From: Butyrivibrio sp.
Lineage (GTDB): Bacteria > Bacillota > Clostridia > Lachnospirales > Lachnospiraceae
Assembly (NCBI GenBank): GCA_014799955.1
Contig: JAAVHB010000092.1
Location: 1-51,747 of the forward strand
Direction of reading: 5' to 3'
Length of the DNA stretch: 51,747 bases
Shown: piece by piece, positions 50,629-51,747 of the stretch
Layout of the letters: the number at the start of each line of letters is the position of its first letter
How positions within the stretch are numbered: position 1 is the stretch's first letter
The notes under the pieces: model-generated
What the model was told of the DNA's origin: nothing
The model's input: only the letters and a program-made list of their open reading frames with translations
Databases searched by the model: none
Made by a program: the position numbers and the translations under genes

Positions 50629-51672
50629 ATGCGTATTTATCCCGACAACCCCAAATTACAGTACAGCGGCAGGATTGATTTTGACAATCCGAAGGCTCCT
50701 GTGCTTGTGTTTGCGGCTACATATATCAAAATAAAATTCACGGGTACGAGTATTAAGGCGTACATGGACAATTACAGAAACTGCTGGAACAACTATATGG
50801 GCGTAATCGTTGACGGCGTTCAGTCTGCGGTCGAGCTTTCGGACGGAGAGGGCGAATACCTGCTTGCCGACGGACTTGGCGGGGGCGCTCACGAGCTGAT
50901 GCTTTTTAAAAGACAGGATTCATGCCACTATGTTGCCTTCAAGGGCTTTGAGCTTGAGGACGGCGCGGAGCTTCTTGAGCCGTCGCCTCTTCCGGAAAGA
51001 AGAATCGAGGTTTTCGGCGACAGCGTTTCCTGCGGCGAGGTTTCCGAGGCGCTTGAGTATGTCGGAAAGGCGGACCCCGAGCATAACGGCGAATTTTCCA
51101 ACAGCTGGTATTCCTATTCGTGGATGACGGCGAGAAAGCTTAACGCCGAGCTTCACGATACCTCGCAGGGCGGAATTTCGCTGCTTGACAAAACGGGATA
51201 TTTTAACGGTGCCGACGATTTGCGCGGTATGGAAACGAGCTACGACAAAATACAGTACAATCCCTTCTTGGGAGAGCTTAAGCCTTGGGATTTCTCAAAA
51301 TGGCAGCCCCATGTCGTTATTGCGGCGATAGGGCAGAACGACGCCAATCCCGTCAATATCATGGCTGATGATTACGACAGCGAGGCGTCCGCAAACTGGC
51401 GTGCTCATTACAGGGCGTGGATTGAGAAGCTTATGGAGCTTTATTCTGCGGCGCGTATTATCCTTACGACTACGATACTTATGCATGATGCCGCGTGGGA
51501 CAGGGCAATAGATCAGGTCTGCAGCGAAATAGACAGTAACCGCGTGACGCATTTTATGTATAAGCGCAACGGAGCGGGAACTCCGGGGCATATCAGAATA
51601 CCGGAGGCAGAGGAAATGTCGGACGAGCTTGCGGCATATATCGAATCAATGGGAGAGGAGATCTGGAACTGA
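50629..51672 (+). CDS. CE2 family acetyl esterase
   Basis: This 347-residue cytoplasmic enzyme removes acetyl groups from mannooligosaccharides. The N-terminal jelly-roll (about residues 1-118) and the SGNH hydrolase domain (about 125-345) are in the order known for CE2. The nucleophile Ser 132 is in VFGDSVSCGE, Asn 237 in AIGQNDANP, and the catalytic His 321 in GTPGHIRIPEAEEMSDELA; the Asp usually found two to three positions before this His is absent, as in other CE2 enzymes that work with a dyad. It lacks a signal peptide. It overlaps the next gene by one base. Confidence 0.9.
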   Translation: MRIYPDNPKLQYSGRIDFDNPKAPVLVFAATYIKIKFTGTSIKAYMDNYRNCWNNYMGVIVDGVQSAVELSDGEGEYLLADGLGGGAHELMLFKRQDSCHYVAFKGFELEDGAELLEPSPLPERRIEVFGDSVSCGEVSEALEYVGKADPEHNGEFSNSWYSYSWMTARKLNAELHDTSQGGISLLDKTGYFNGADDLRGMETSYDKIQYNPFLGELKPWDFSKWQPHVVIAAIGQNDANPVNIMADDYDSEASANWRAHYRAWIEKLMELYSAARIILTTTILMHDAAWDRAIDQVCSEIDSNRVTHFMYKRNGAGTPGHIRIPEAEEMSDELAAYIESMGEEIWN

Positions 51673-51747
51673 TGAAAAGCGAATTTATTGATTACAGCAG
51701 GGCGGTATCCAACAAGGGTAATAATTACAGAATGAAAAAGCTTATGG
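51672..51747 (+). CDS. Partial gene at window end, possibly SGNH (CE17-like) esterase
   Basis: Only the first 25 codons are present. The frame starts at ATG 51672, overlapping the CE2 stop by one base (TGATG). The short sequence with NNYRMKKLM resembles the region that precedes the IGGS block of SGNH esterases (compare DDRALAAVMRKAAKGEK in the esterase at 24218). A CE17-like acetyl mannan esterase would fit the cluster, where CE2 and CE17 act together in Roseburia. The call is tentative because the catalytic part lies outside the window. Confidence 0.45.
   Translation, partial: MKSEFIDYSRAVSNKGNNYRMKKLM

Noticed and set aside
25762-51747. Missing ATPase gene taken as evidence for non-functional importers
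   Set aside because: Sugar importers of this family in Firmicutes commonly share a single ATPase encoded elsewhere.
1-51747. CRISPR arrays, prophage genes, transposases, tRNA and rRNA genes
   Set aside because: No regularly spaced repeats, phage structural genes, transposase motifs or tRNA-like cloverleaf with CCA context were found on reading.

Overview
The window reads as the chromosome of an anaerobic, low-to-moderate GC Gram-positive bacterium of the Clostridia (Lachnospiraceae or Ruminococcaceae type, gut or rumen). The signs are strong AGGAGG ribosome binding sites, many lipobox proteins, a flavodiiron protein (fprA), CD3324-, YesL- and YIP1-type genes and the sugar ABC importer style. 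This placement is inferred from gene families; no rRNA or tRNA gene was seen.

Region 1 (about 1-17 kb) is a mosaic of small housekeeping and accessory genes: five GNAT acetyltransferases, two XRE regulators with effector-binding tails, a histidine phosphatase, a P-loop kinase, a CD3324-type regulator, a TrmH-like methyltransferase, a carboxylesterase/HAD pair, a MutS2-like ATPase without Smr domain, an AbrB/PIN toxin-antitoxin pair with a clear operator, a C39-like cysteine protease, a zinc macrodomain protein behind a possibly frameshifted leader peptide, and a sigma factor-membrane protein-ABC transporter operon. A structured, gene-free stretch lies at 7.2-7.7 kb.

Region 2 (about 17-25.5 kb) looks like accessory DNA with decay: a MerR/TipAS regulator with a 5'-truncated Fic gene fused behind it, a secreted CHAT/caspase-like protein paired with a PepSY-like exported protein, a broken HAD gene and another orphan fragment, an AbiE type IV toxin-antitoxin pair, a hemolysin III homologue, fprA, and a surface SGNH esterase closed by a strong terminator.

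Region 3 (25.66 kb to the end) is one long same-strand cluster for beta-mannan/glucomannan use, starting at a good promoter and still running at the window edge. A surface GH26 mannanase and a GH5 endo-glycanase (both lipoproteins) cut the polymer. Two importers without ATPase genes (a 997-residue binding protein fused to carbohydrate-binding-like modules plus two permeases, and a classical lipoprotein binding protein plus two permeases) would take up oligosaccharides. A three-module lipoprotein probably holds glycan at the surface. In the cytoplasm GH36 alpha-galactosidase, CE2 acetylesterase and a second SGNH esterase (partial) strip side groups, GH130 mannooligosaccharide phosphorylase shortens the chain, a cellobiose 2-epimerase-type enzyme converts mannobiose to mannosylglucose, and a second GH130 phosphorolyses it. 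Between the two importers sit three poorly understood membrane genes (NHL/TPR protein, YIP1 protein, DUF5696-like giant ectodomain), and two YesL-family membrane proteins flank the system. These five genes are the least explained part and the best candidate for something new. No transcriptional regulator of the cluster is in the window.
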